A DNA stretch of 21,632 nucleotides, from IMG/VR virus record IMGVR_UViG_3300045997_000045, positions 1-21,632 of that record. One strand, given 5' to 3'. Both the position numbers and the translations under genes were made by a program. Position 1 is the first letter of the stretch. Each line of letters starts with the position of its first letter. This document shows positions 15,615 through 21,632 of this stretch, piece by piece. This DNA is from a virus. The notes beneath the pieces were generated by a model that was not told where the DNA came from, did no database searches, and worked only from the letters and a program-made list of their open reading frames with translations.

Positions 15615-16130
15615 CTACACGTACCAGAATCGGATCTTGCGGGTGGCGTTCGCGCCCAGGTAGACGGCGTTCGTCGCCGGGTTGAGCAGCAGCTGCGTGG
15701 TGGTCGGCGTGGAACTGACATCCGTCACCGAGTAGACGACGGCCCCGGCCTTCAGCCCGGTGGCGGGTGCCCAGCCGTCGGCGGCCGCCGTCAACGTCGC
15801 CTCGTGGAACACCGGCACCCGGGTCTCCACGTACTGCCGTGTCGCCAGGTGCTCGGGCTGCGTCGGACTGGATGCGACGATCGGGCCGGACACGACCAGG
15901 GCACCGGACTCCGTGCGTGCCTGCACCACCGAGGTGCCGTTCTCCAGCACCAGCGGCCCGGTCATCGTGTCGCCGGACTTCTTCACCGACTCCCGGTCGA
16001 GGCGTTTCACGAACTCCTTGATCCAGCGTGACCAGGCGAAGTGCCCTGGCTTGCCGGCTACCGGGTCGGCCGGTTCCTTCCCCGGTGACCCGCCGGGGTA
16101 CGGGAAGTCGGGTGCGCTGCTAAGGCCCAT
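15615..16130 (-). CDS. Small fibre protein with shared N-terminal module (171 aa)
   Basis: ATG 16130 was chosen because GAGGA lies about eight bases upstream; ATG 16145 (five residues longer) sits directly on its AGGAG and is less likely. Residues ~17-45 (EPADPVAGKPGHF, then WIKEFVKRLD) match the N-terminus of the collar fibre. SGDTMTGPLVLENGT follows, a motif widely found in fibre repeats. The C-terminal half has ATRQYVETRVPVFHEATL and beta-rich strands ending IRFWYV. It is probably a trimeric accessory fibre or spike, with the shared module as a virion anchor. It overlaps the end of the 68-aa gene by 11 bases. Confidence 0.75.
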   Translation of the reverse strand: MGLSSAPDFPYPGGSPGKEPADPVAGKPGHFAWSRWIKEFVKRLDRESVKKSGDTMTGPLVLENGTSVVQARTESGALVVSGPIVASSPTQPEHLATRQYVETRVPVFHEATLTAAADGWAPATGLKAGAVVYSVTDVSSTPTTTQLLLNPATNAVYLGANATRKIRFWYV

Positions 16131-16326
16131 TGGTCTGTTCCTCATCTCCTGTGGGCGGTGGGGACAGAGGAGACCAGCGGTCGCGCCACCCGTCCTCCCA
16201 TGTCAGGGGGTTGCCCTCGTCCCAGATGTCGGTCCACGGATCAGGCCAGACACACATCGTGCCAAGCATGATTGCCGCGATCTCGGTGCCGTCACAGACG
16301 ACACGCTCCACCTGGGTGAGGTCCAT
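16120..16326 (-). CDS. Unknown 68-aa Trp/Pro-rich protein
   Basis: The protein opens MDLTQVERVVCDGTEIAAIM, continues LGTMCVWPDPW, and is then rich in Trp, Asp, Pro and Glu, ending DEEQTNGP. The 'G-x-x-I-x-x-I-x-LG-x-x-x-VWP' stretch resembles short beta modules found at the ends or as small separate proteins in tail regions of actinophages; this is pattern memory, not a firm family. The gene starts three bases after the peptidase stop (TGACAGATG), so it is probably translated by re-initiation, and it overlaps the next fibre gene. Confidence 0.65.
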   Translation of the reverse strand: MDLTQVERVVCDGTEIAAIMLGTMCVWPDPWTDIWDEGNPLTWEDGWRDRWSPLSPPPTGDEEQTNGP

Positions 16327-16329
16327 CTG

Positions 16330-16758
16330 TCATCGCCGCCTGTGGTGCTGGTCTTTCCACAGCGGACCAGTCAGTTCGGGCGGTGTCCAGGCGCCGGCGA
16401 AGTGCTGGCCCCAACGGTTGTGGACGGCGCTGACCGGCCCGACCCGCATCGAGCCTCCGCCGAAGATGTCGGTGGACAGCATCTTGTGGTGACCCAGGTA
16501 GACGGCGGCATGGCCGTAGCCGTGGCTGCCCCCGTACCAGAGCAGCATGTCGCCAACCCGCGGCTTGTGGTGCAGCGGATGGGTGCGTGCGAATGCGGCC
16601 GCCGACGGGGAAACGTGGTAGGCACCGTACTGCGCCAGGATCTCCTGGCTGGCCCATAGGCACAGGCCGTAGCGGATCGCGCCGAGCTGCTTCCAGCCCT
16701 TGTCGTTACGCTTGTCGATCAGGTGCGCCCTGATCACGTCGTTCTTCGGCCGGCTCAT
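16330..16758 (-). CDS. Papain-fold (CHAP/NlpC-P60-like) cell-wall peptidase or lysin domain
   Basis: This 142-aa protein has the Cys/His arrangement of papain-fold peptidoglycan hydrolases. C33 opens a helix (RYGLCLWASQEIL), PRVGDMLLWYGG gives the conserved 'GD-hydrophobic' strand, and H83 lies in GYGHAAVYLG, the typical His strand. The third polar residue could be in KMLSTDI just after. There is no signal peptide, membrane span or wall-binding domain, so it is a bare catalytic domain, short for an endolysin. It follows a holin-like gene and an acidic gene, so endolysin is plausible; a tail-borne lysin is the alternative because fibre genes lie on both sides. ATG 16758 overlaps the previous stop (ATGA). 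Confidence 0.68.
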   Translation of the reverse strand: MSRPKNDVIRAHLIDKRNDKGWKQLGAIRYGLCLWASQEILAQYGAYHVSPSAAAFARTHPLHHKPRVGDMLLWYGGSHGYGHAAVYLGHHKMLSTDIFGGGSMRVGPVSAVHNRWGQHFAGAWTPPELTGPLWKDQHHRRR

Positions 16759-16892
16759 TCGTCGTCCTCCTCATCTTCCGGGACGTCGTCGTCGTCATCC
16801 GGCTCCGGGGTGAACGGGAGATCCGGTTCCGGCGGCGACCCAACCATCTCCTCGAGCGTCTGCTCGGGATACTCGATGTCCTCATCCGGCAT
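16755..16892 (-). CDS. 45-aa highly acidic protein
   Basis: ATG 16892 is preceded by AAAGGAG six bases upstream and lies inside the end of the holin-like gene. The product begins MPDEDIEYPEQTLEEMVGSP and ends in a run of Asp and Glu (DDDDDVPEDEEDDE). It contains no Lys or Arg. It is presumably disordered. It could be a modulator of the neighbouring hydrolase or holin, or a DNA-mimicking peptide; nothing decides between these. The strong ribosome site and coupling on both sides argue that it is a real gene. Confidence 0.68.
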   Translation of the reverse strand: MPDEDIEYPEQTLEEMVGSPPEPDLPFTPEPDDDDDVPEDEEDDE

Positions 16893-17106
16893 TGCTTTCT
16901 CCTTTCGATCCGCGATGCGTCTTGCTCCAGTCTGCAACGGCTGTTGAGGACCATGCTCCCAGAACAAACACGCCAACGGAGGCTACGGCTATGGACAGTG
17001 TGTTGTTGCCCTTCGCCCAGAAGCTGTACGCACCGATGATCAGCAGGATCGCAGCGGTCAGCAGCAACGGCAGCGACTTGATCCAGGACTTGTCGTCGTC
17101 GGTCAT
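16882..17106 (-). CDS. Holin candidate, two membrane spans (74 aa)
   Basis: The protein begins MTDDDKSWIKS, then has a first span (LPLLLTAAILLIIGAYSFW), a short loop (AKGNNT) and a second span (LSIAVASVGVFVLGAW), and ends with a polar, net-basic tail (DWSKTHRGSKGESNAG). Short N-terminus, two spans and a basic C-terminus are the usual plan of small class II holins, which open the cytoplasmic membrane at the end of infection. It sits between a one-span micro-protein and the acidic and peptidase genes, a typical lysis neighbourhood. ATG 17106 overlaps the previous stop (ATGA). Identity as a holin is by topology and context only. Confidence 0.65.
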   Translation of the reverse strand: MTDDDKSWIKSLPLLLTAAILLIIGAYSFWAKGNNTLSIAVASVGVFVLGAWSSTAVADWSKTHRGSKGESNAG

Positions 17107-17204
17107 CCGCCCCACCACCTTTCCAGTGCTGCCAGCAGCAGCAGTCCGAGTCCGATGCCGATGCACACGGCACCGAACGCTTCGAGGATGTCGTTCTCGT
17201 CCAT
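17103..17204 (-). CDS. 33-aa single-span membrane protein, possible holin partner
   Basis: ATG 17204 overlaps the stop of the collagen-like fibre (TGATG), and its own stop overlaps the holin start (GGATGA). The product begins MDENDILEAFGAVC, has one span (IGIGLGLLLLAAL) and ends ERWWGG. An acidic N-terminus with a short span and a Trp-rich end is seen in small accessory lysis proteins. It might act as antiholin or pinholin; function not established. Tight coupling on both sides supports it being a gene. Confidence 0.65.
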   Translation of the reverse strand: MDENDILEAFGAVCIGIGLGLLLLAALERWWGG

Positions 17205-17806
17205 CAGTAGGCCACCGCCGTCCAGTAGAACTTGAAGGGTGTGAACGACACCAGGCTCGCTTTCGCCGCGTCATGCGACAGGTAGGCGTGGAGGGTGACG
17301 TCACCTGTGGTTCCGTTGACCGCCTCGATCGCCAGCACGGGAACACCGGGTTTCTGCGACAGGTCGACCCCCGTGTTGCACCATGTCACTGTCACCGCCC
17401 AGTTCCCGGTGGGGGATGCCCCGACATTGAAGAAGGCACGGCCGGCGCCGTCGGTAGCACCGCTGAAGAACCCGCCCCTGACACGGTTGATCGGGTGGTA
17501 GCGGGTGTCAGCCACGGCCTGCGTCAGGTCACCGGGAACTCCTTGCGGTCCCTGGATGCCCTGCGCCCCGGTGTCACCCTTCGGACCTGCAGGCCCGACG
17601 GCACCGTCAGCGCCGTCAGCACCGTCAGCACCGTCAGCACCGGCAGGACCGACAGGACCGCGAGGTCCTTCCCGCCCCTGTGCCCCGGTCGGACCGGCGG
17701 TTCCCTGCGGACCCGGCGGGCCTTGTGGGCCGACCGGGCCTTCCGGGCCGGCAGCGCCCATCGGGACGAGCTGGCCGTCCTTCGTCTTGTAGTACATCTG
17801 CGACAT
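17204..17806 (-). CDS. Collagen-like tail fibre, 200 aa
   Basis: After a 16-residue start (MSQMYYKTKDGQLVPM) there are about 26 Gly-X-Y triplets (17-94), including four consecutive Gly-Ala-Asp. These should form a trimeric collagen-like shaft. The rest (95-200) begins DLTQAVADTRYHPINRVRGG and looks like a beta-rich globular head (ATDGAGRAFFNVGASPTGNW; PVLAIEAVNGTTGDVTLHAY), presumably receptor-binding. No strong ribosome site is visible before ATG 17806, which lies four bases after the preceding stop. It is the last fibre before the lysis-like block. Confidence 0.88.
   Translation of the reverse strand: MSQMYYKTKDGQLVPMGAAGPEGPVGPQGPPGPQGTAGPTGAQGREGPRGPVGPAGADGADGADGADGAVGPAGPKGDTGAQGIQGPQGVPGDLTQAVADTRYHPINRVRGGFFSGATDGAGRAFFNVGASPTGNWAVTVTWCNTGVDLSQKPGVPVLAIEAVNGTTGDVTLHAYLSHDAAKASLVSFTPFKFYWTAVAY
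17603..17638. repeat. Four tandem 9-bp units coding Gly-Ala-Asp
   Basis: Four consecutive copies of (A/G)CCGTCAGC, with one A/G difference, encode the consecutive Gly-Ala-Asp triplets of the collagen-like shaft. Near-identity at the DNA level suggests recent expansion. Confidence 0.9.
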
Positions 17807-17810
17807 AGGC

Positions 17811-18086
17811 TTACCCGCCCAGATGCTTCTGCACCGCCGACAGGATCATCTCGTCGGAGATGACCGCCGGGTCGCTGCCGGGCGCCAGGTTGCCGGACGC
17901 CAGCGCCGAATCCCACGCATCACCCCAGCCCGGCTCCGCGCACACCTGCCACTGGATTGCGTCGGCAGTAGCGAGTGCCCCGGTCTGCAACGTGTCCCCG
18001 GCGTGACCCTGTTCCGCGACACACGCCGCGATGCGCTGCCGCAACGCCGCATCCGAAGCGGCCCGCGCTATCGACTGGTAACTCAT
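17811..18086 (-). CDS. 91-aa small protein of an actinophage-common type
   Basis: ATG 18086 overlaps the previous stop (ATGA). The protein begins MSYQSIARAASDAALRQRIA, has AEPGWGDAWDSAL in the middle and ends SDPAVISDEMILSAVQKHLG. This combination (MSY-x-SIA start, PGW-x-x-AW middle, AVI-x-D-x-MILSAVQ end) resembles a family of short hypothetical proteins that I recall in many actinobacterial phages, usually near tail or fibre genes; the function is unknown to me. It is all-helical, with two Cys. Its placement between two fibre genes suggests a virion-assembly accessory role. Confidence 0.75.
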   Translation of the reverse strand: MSYQSIARAASDAALRQRIAACVAEQGHAGDTLQTGALATADAIQWQVCAEPGWGDAWDSALASGNLAPGSDPAVISDEMILSAVQKHLGG

Positions 18087-18961
18087 GTCTTCACCTTCCG
18101 TCGTGATCCGTCCAGCACCTGAACCCACTTGTCACCGGCCTTACCCAACACCGGGTTCCTGCCAGGTGTGGCCTGTGGGGTGTCGAAGCCGAACCTGGCG
18201 AGGTTCGCACGGTTGCGTATCTCCACCTCGCTGACCGCCGTGGCCGGGGACGCCGCCAGATGCGAGATGTCACCGTCCGGGTGTGTGAAGTAGTTCTCCA
18301 CCCCGGCGTTGAGACAGTCGGCTTCCAACGAGAACATCGTCTTGTCCGCGATCAGATCGCACACCCAGGTCAACTCCCCGTCGACGTACATCTTCACCGC
18401 GCCCGTCGCCTGCGGGGCGGGGGCATGGGTGATGCACAGGTGGTGCGACCTCCCGTCGTTGATCTGAGCGTCCCTCACCTTCGTGTGGACGGCGATGTGC
18501 GTGCCGCCGATGTCGCCCACATTGCAGCGTGCCACCCCGACCGTCGAGCCGGGATCGTCGTTCAACGGAGACATGTCGATGGCGATGTCGTAGGCGTACG
18601 GCCCGAGGTACCGGACGATGTTACGGCCCCACGCCCCGCCGAAGAAGTTGAATGCCGTCACCGTTGTCAGGAAGACGCATTCCAGCGCGAGCCCTTCGTT
18701 GACCGCACTCGGCCTGGCGGGCGACCGGAACTGGATGCCCTTGTTGATCAGTTTGCAGCCCTGCATCACGGCTGGCCGGGCGTTGTACCCCGGCGAAGCG
18801 TCAGCGCCGTACAGCCTGATCCGCGACTGGGTGACATCGGTGACAGCGAGGGTTGGTGCCGATACAACGAACTCCCCGCCGTGCGTCAGCAGGGCGAAGT
18901 CGCTCATCGAATGCTGGAACCAGGCGGTCGTCTTCTGCCGCTGCGCCAGGAGGTCGGCCAT
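18083..18961 (-). CDS. LamG/concanavalin-like tail adhesin (292 aa)
   Basis: ATG 18961 overlaps the previous stop (TGATG). After ~60 N-terminal residues (LLAQRQKTTAWFQHSMSDFA) the protein has the signature of a laminin-G/concanavalin-like beta sandwich: DGRSHHLCITH (169-179), GAVKMYVDGELTW (187-199) and a later GDISHLAASPATAVSEVEI, matching the 'W/H-h-hAh', 'h-hYvDG' and 'G-x-h-x-h-h' strands of LamG domains. Such domains bind glycans and are used in phage adhesins. The C-terminal end is short and basic (GSRRKVKT). It sits inside the fibre cassette, so it is probably a receptor-binding or accessory fibre protein. Confidence 0.7.
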   Translation of the reverse strand: MADLLAQRQKTTAWFQHSMSDFALLTHGGEFVVSAPTLAVTDVTQSRIRLYGADASPGYNARPAVMQGCKLINKGIQFRSPARPSAVNEGLALECVFLTTVTAFNFFGGAWGRNIVRYLGPYAYDIAIDMSPLNDDPGSTVGVARCNVGDIGGTHIAVHTKVRDAQINDGRSHHLCITHAPAPQATGAVKMYVDGELTWVCDLIADKTMFSLEADCLNAGVENYFTHPDGDISHLAASPATAVSEVEIRNRANLARFGFDTPQATPGRNPVLGKAGDKWVQVLDGSRRKVKT

Positions 18962-19920
18962 CAGCGCCTCGCCGGAATGATGAGATAACCGGCCTGACAG
19001 TTCCACGCGGTGCGGCTCGTGCCGCTGCCGTAGGGACGTTGAGCACCGACCATGATCGCGGCCGCGCCGCCGTCGGGGAACGGGCCGAACAGCCCCATCG
19101 ACGTATTCATGTACGCCCCGGCTTCGGTGTACGGCAGGGCCACGGCCATGATGATGTTCTTCGTGTCGTCCTGGCATTTCACGACCATGTCCCAGCGGCC
19201 GTCGCCGTTCGCACGGACCAGTTCACCGCGTGCCCACGCCTGGACGTAGAACGGGCCGTACCCGGCCGGTGCGCGAAGGTCTGTGGATAGGAATGTCCGC
19301 CATGTCCCGGCTCCCCATTCCGGCATCTGGTCGAACGAGCCGAGCGACCCACCGATCGCCCCGCCACCACCCCCGGGAGATGTATCCACCCACAGGTCGC
19401 CGTCCTGCACCCCGGTCGGAGCGGTCGCCTGGACATGCACCCGGCCAGCGGGCTTGCCTCTGATGTCGACAGCGCCTTCCATACGGAAGTCCGATTCAAC
19501 CACCCACCGTTGCGCTGTCGAGTCGAAATACAACTCGGCGGTATCCGCATAGGAGGAGTCGGCGTTGCACGGTTTCAGGACGAGCGTGTACCGGGAACCG
19601 CCAGCGCGGATCGAGCCGCCACCTCCGTCAGCGGCACCACCAGCGCCTTGCAGGATGACCTCGTCGCGGACTACCAAATCGCCGGTCATCGTGTCGCCGT
19701 CGACGTTGACGTAGCGGGCGTCAGCCGTGGCGAAATCGACGCTGCCAGCCGGACCTGTGTCGCCCTTCGGGCCTACTTCTCCTTGTGGCCCAGCCGGACC
19801 CTGCGGCCCTGCTGCGCCGTCAGCACCCGGAGGGCCAGCCGGTCCTGTAGCGCCAGGCGCACCGTCAGCACCCGGTGGCCCAGCAGGGCCCCGGATGTTG
19901 GTCTCCTTGTTCCACGGCAT
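18961..19920 (-). CDS. Collagen-like tail fibre, 319 aa
   Basis: The first ten residues ([10 protein letters not shown]) resemble those of the next gene upstream, then ~16 Gly-X-Y triplets run to residue 58. [20 protein letters not shown] follows, a fibre motif also seen in the 171-aa fibre gene. The middle has a [13 protein letters not shown] segment related to the repeats of neighbouring fibres. The last ~120 residues form a separate, probably globular head ([39 protein letters not shown]) ending [10 protein letters not shown]. It starts three bases after the preceding stop (TGACAGATG). Role: trimeric host-recognition fibre. Confidence 0.88.
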   Translation of the reverse strand: MPWNKETNIRGPAGPPGADGAPGATGPAGPPGADGAAGPQGPAGPQGEVGPKGDTGPAGSVDFATADARYVNVDGDTMTGDLVVRDEVILQGAGGAADGGGGSIRAGGSRYTLVLKPCNADSSYADTAELYFDSTAQRWVVESDFRMEGAVDIRGKPAGRVHVQATAPTGVQDGDLWVDTSPGGGGGAIGGSLGSFDQMPEWGAGTWRTFLSTDLRAPAGYGPFYVQAWARGELVRANGDGRWDMVVKCQDDTKNIIMAVALPYTEAGAYMNTSMGLFGPFPDGGAAAIMVGAQRPYGSGTSRTAWNCQAGYLIIPARR

Positions 19921-19923
19921 CTG

Positions 19924-20643
19924 TCAGTCCAACTTGTAGACGTCGCCGCTGGTGGTGTCGAGGTACAGGTCACCGGCCGCGCTGCCGTCCACTGTGGTCG
20001 GGGCACCAGGCCCGGTGAACCAGGCCGAGCCACGGGCACCCGCCGCACCAGCAGCACCAGCTGCTCCCGCCGGGCCGGTCGCACCCTTGATCGAGAAACT
20101 CGTGGCACCCCATCCGCTGCTTGTCTTCGGGCCCCAGACCGTCGAGTCCTGCTGGTTGATCCAGTAGTCGCCCTCGACCCCGGTGCCGGACTGCGGAGGC
20201 CCGTCACCGTGCAGGATCACCGAACCGTGCGTACCGGCGACACCCTGGATACCTTGCGGACCCTGTGTTCCCTGCGCACCTGCCGGGCCGGTCGGTCCCT
20301 GAACATGCCCCAGCTCGTGCCAGGTCCCGTCGTCCCCCCAGATGTGCAGGTTGCCGGTGGAGGTCACGAGGTGCGCATCGCCGGGGGTGTTCCCGGTGGT
20401 GGGCAGCAGGTCGGCGGTGGCGACAGCCGACAGCACCTGCAGCCCGGTGCCGTGATCGCCCTTCGGACCCTGGGGGCCTTCCGGGCCTTGCGGTCCGGTC
20501 GCCCCAGCCGTTCCGGTGTCACCCTTCGGGCCGGTCTGCCCGGTCAGGCCTGTGGGACCGATCGGGCCTTCGGGGCCTACGTTTCCTTGCGGACCCGCCG
20601 GACCCTCAGGTCCACGGATGTTACCCGCCTTCGTCCATGCCAT
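19924..20643 (-). CDS. Collagen-like tail fibre with three Gly-X-Y blocks, 239 aa
   Basis: The start [15 protein letters not shown] matches the neighbouring fibre. There are about 19 triplets at 11-67, a second block near 116-139 and a third near 185-203 with repeated Gly-Ala-Ala. Between and after the blocks lie spacers of one type: [46 protein letters not shown]. There is no large head domain, and the protein simply ends with the last spacer. It may therefore be a shaft or connector segment whose tip is another protein. AGGAGG lies six bases before ATG 20643, which overlaps the previous stop (TGATG). Confidence 0.88.
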   Translation of the reverse strand: MAWTKAGNIRGPEGPAGPQGNVGPEGPIGPTGLTGQTGPKGDTGTAGATGPQGPEGPQGPKGDHGTGLQVLSAVATADLLPTTGNTPGDAHLVTSTGNLHIWGDDGTWHELGHVQGPTGPAGAQGTQGPQGIQGVAGTHGSVILHGDGPPQSGTGVEGDYWINQQDSTVWGPKTSSGWGATSFSIKGATGPAGAAGAAGAAGARGSAWFTGPGAPTTVDGSAAGDLYLDTTSGDVYKLD

Positions 20644-21632
20644 CAGGTTCCTCCTGGGATTATGCCGGTGACCGGCTTTCGGGTGTACACGTCGCCGGTC
20701 GCCGTGTCGATGAAGAAGTCGTTGTCGTCGGAGCCGATGTCATTCTGCCCGTTGGGCGCACGAACGTCCCAGAACCATTCGCTCGCATTGCCCGTGTCCA
20801 CCGGCCCCCACTCACCTGTGGCCGTGGTGCCCAGCAGTTTGCCTGCCGGGGTGTTGGCCGGAGCTGCGACATTCTTGAGCGAGTCCAGGCTCAGGCTCGA
20901 CCCGGCAGCGGTGGGAACGTCGACACGGTCGACGACCAGGGCTGGCTCGGCAGGGTTGCTGTCGTCACGGTGGACGGTGAGGATCGACTCCTTGCGTATC
21001 CACTCCTTGAGCGCGGAGCCGTAGACGTTGGAGCCGTTCGCCAGTCTCACCCGACCGATGGAACTGCCGAAGTGCGCCCACACCGCCTGCCCACCGCTGA
21101 TCGAACCGAGATCCGGGTACACGACACCGTCCTGGCCGGGGGAGGTCGCAAGATACAACTGTGCCGTGGTCGTCCCTGTGATGCCGGTGGCGGTCACCCG
21201 GGTGCCGCCCGTGCCGGTGGGCGGGGCATACCTGTCGACGTACAGCCGATGGGCGGAGGGCACGGGTTCGTCGGAACCCTCGACCGCGCTGAGCCGCGCC
21301 TCGACCTCAGCGATGTAGCCGACCAGGTCGGTGTGCGCGGCCACCGCACGCGGATCGCCGATCTCCTCCTGCAGCGGGGCGATCGCCTTGTTGACGATCC
21401 AGTCCGCCGGCATCGGCTCCCACTCGCCGACACCCGTGGTGGTGAGCAACTGCCATGGGGGAGTGTCGGCCGGGGCGATCACATCGGACAGCCGGTTCAG
21501 CGGGATGACGATGTTGGATCCTCGCCACGTTCCGTCCACCTGCTTCGTCAGCATCATGCCGGTGGCGGACAGGTGCGTGTCGACGTCCTCGAGTTCGTCG
21601 AGTGTCTTCGCGCCGAGGATCGCGGCGGGTGC
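20643..21632 (-). CDS. Repeat-containing fibre/shaft protein (N-terminus outside window)
   Basis: The frame is open to the right edge of the window, and the codons before the first ATG (21557) read as part of the protein (KTLDELEDVDTHLSATG), so the start lies beyond 21632. Three related repeats are visible: LDELEDVDTHLSATG...GTWRG, LNRLSDVIAPADTPP...GEWEP and LDSLKNVAAPANTPAG...GEWGP, a common phage fibre repeat ('L-x-x-L-x-D-V ... G-x-W'). Between the second and third lie a helical piece (DPRAVAAHTDLVGYIAEVEA) and a beta-rich domain (TGTGGTRVTATGITGTTTA). The C-terminus (FFIDTATGDVYTRKPVTG) matches the spacer type of the next fibre gene. It is probably a structural fibre or tail-shaft component leading the cassette. 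Confidence 0.82.
   Translation of the reverse strand, partial: APAAILGAKTLDELEDVDTHLSATGMMLTKQVDGTWRGSNIVIPLNRLSDVIAPADTPPWQLLTTTGVGEWEPMPADWIVNKAIAPLQEEIGDPRAVAAHTDLVGYIAEVEARLSAVEGSDEPVPSAHRLYVDRYAPPTGTGGTRVTATGITGTTTAQLYLATSPGQDGVVYPDLGSISGGQAVWAHFGSSIGRVRLANGSNVYGSALKEWIRKESILTVHRDDSNPAEPALVVDRVDVPTAAGSSLSLDSLKNVAAPANTPAGKLLGTTATGEWGPVDTGNASEWFWDVRAPNGQNDIGSDDNDFFIDTATGDVYTRKPVTGIIPGGT

Noticed and set aside
17603-17650. Short direct repeats as a possible CRISPR or origin iteron array
   Set aside because: The units are in frame and code Gly-Ala-Asp triplets of a collagen-like shaft, with no spacers.
19435-21024. 529-codon plus-strand frame opposite the fibre genes
   Set aside because: It reads through the complements of three fibre genes with Gly-X-Y repeats, giving Arg/Thr/Ser-rich low-complexity sequence; it is a by-product of the repeats.
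21557-21559. ATG 21557 as the start of the rightmost gene
   Set aside because: No ribosome site precedes it, and upstream codons continue in frame to the window edge with sequence that completes a fibre repeat, so the gene is partial.

Overview
This 21.6-kb window is part of a tailed-phage genome. It is visibly GC-rich, uses GTG as well as ATG starts, and packs genes with overlapping stop/start codons (ATGA, TGATG, GTGA). Together with collagen-like fibres and two protein families that I associate with actinobacterial phages, this suggests an actinobacterial host; that is inference, because no host gene is present. The virion looks podovirus-like (short tail): there is a nozzle (T7 gp12-like) gene and a tail-adaptor (gp11-like) gene, and no tape-measure, major tail-tube or tail-sheath gene. 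No tRNA, CRISPR, integrase, repressor or insertion sequence was seen.

Layout. Positions 1-2992 are transcribed rightward: the C-terminal part of a D5/SF3-type replicative helicase (5' end outside the window), a separate archaeo-eukaryotic-type primase-polymerase, a DUF6378 protein, a strong rho-independent terminator (1819-1861), then a second small cluster: a 185-aa unknown, two tandem paralogous single-membrane-span micro-proteins, and a 116-aa Cys-cluster protein. This cluster converges with the leftward genes and overlaps them by 35 bp (2958-2992).

Everything from 2958 to the right end is leftward. In transcription order (right to left): a chain of fibre genes (a 5'-partial repeat fibre, two collagen-like fibres sharing an N-terminal motif, a LamG-like adhesin, a small 91-aa protein, a third collagen-like fibre); a lysis-like block (33-aa one-span protein, 74-aa two-span holin candidate, 45-aa acidic protein, 142-aa Cys/His peptidase-like protein); a 68-aa protein; two short fibre proteins sharing an N-terminal module, one of which has a phage collar domain with six His-x-His motifs; two probable internal/ejection proteins; the adaptor; and an 1185-aa nozzle with carbohydrate-binding-like insertions. 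A 33-bp-armed inverted repeat that doubles as a bidirectional terminator (7917-8009) ends this unit. A second leftward unit follows: two unknown proteins, an acidic scaffold-like protein, a Pro-Glu repeat protein, a 25-residue Lys/Pro micro-protein, the large terminase, and two small helical proteins. No portal or major capsid gene is recognisable in the window.

The helicase and primase would serve phage replication. The leftward units would build the short tail, attach receptor-binding fibres, package DNA (terminase) and lyse the host. The most unusual items are a compositional anomaly and possible overprinted frame inside the scaffold-like gene (about 6150-6480), the nested inverted repeat built on TTGTAGACA, the multi-fibre cassette with shared modules, and several micro-proteins.
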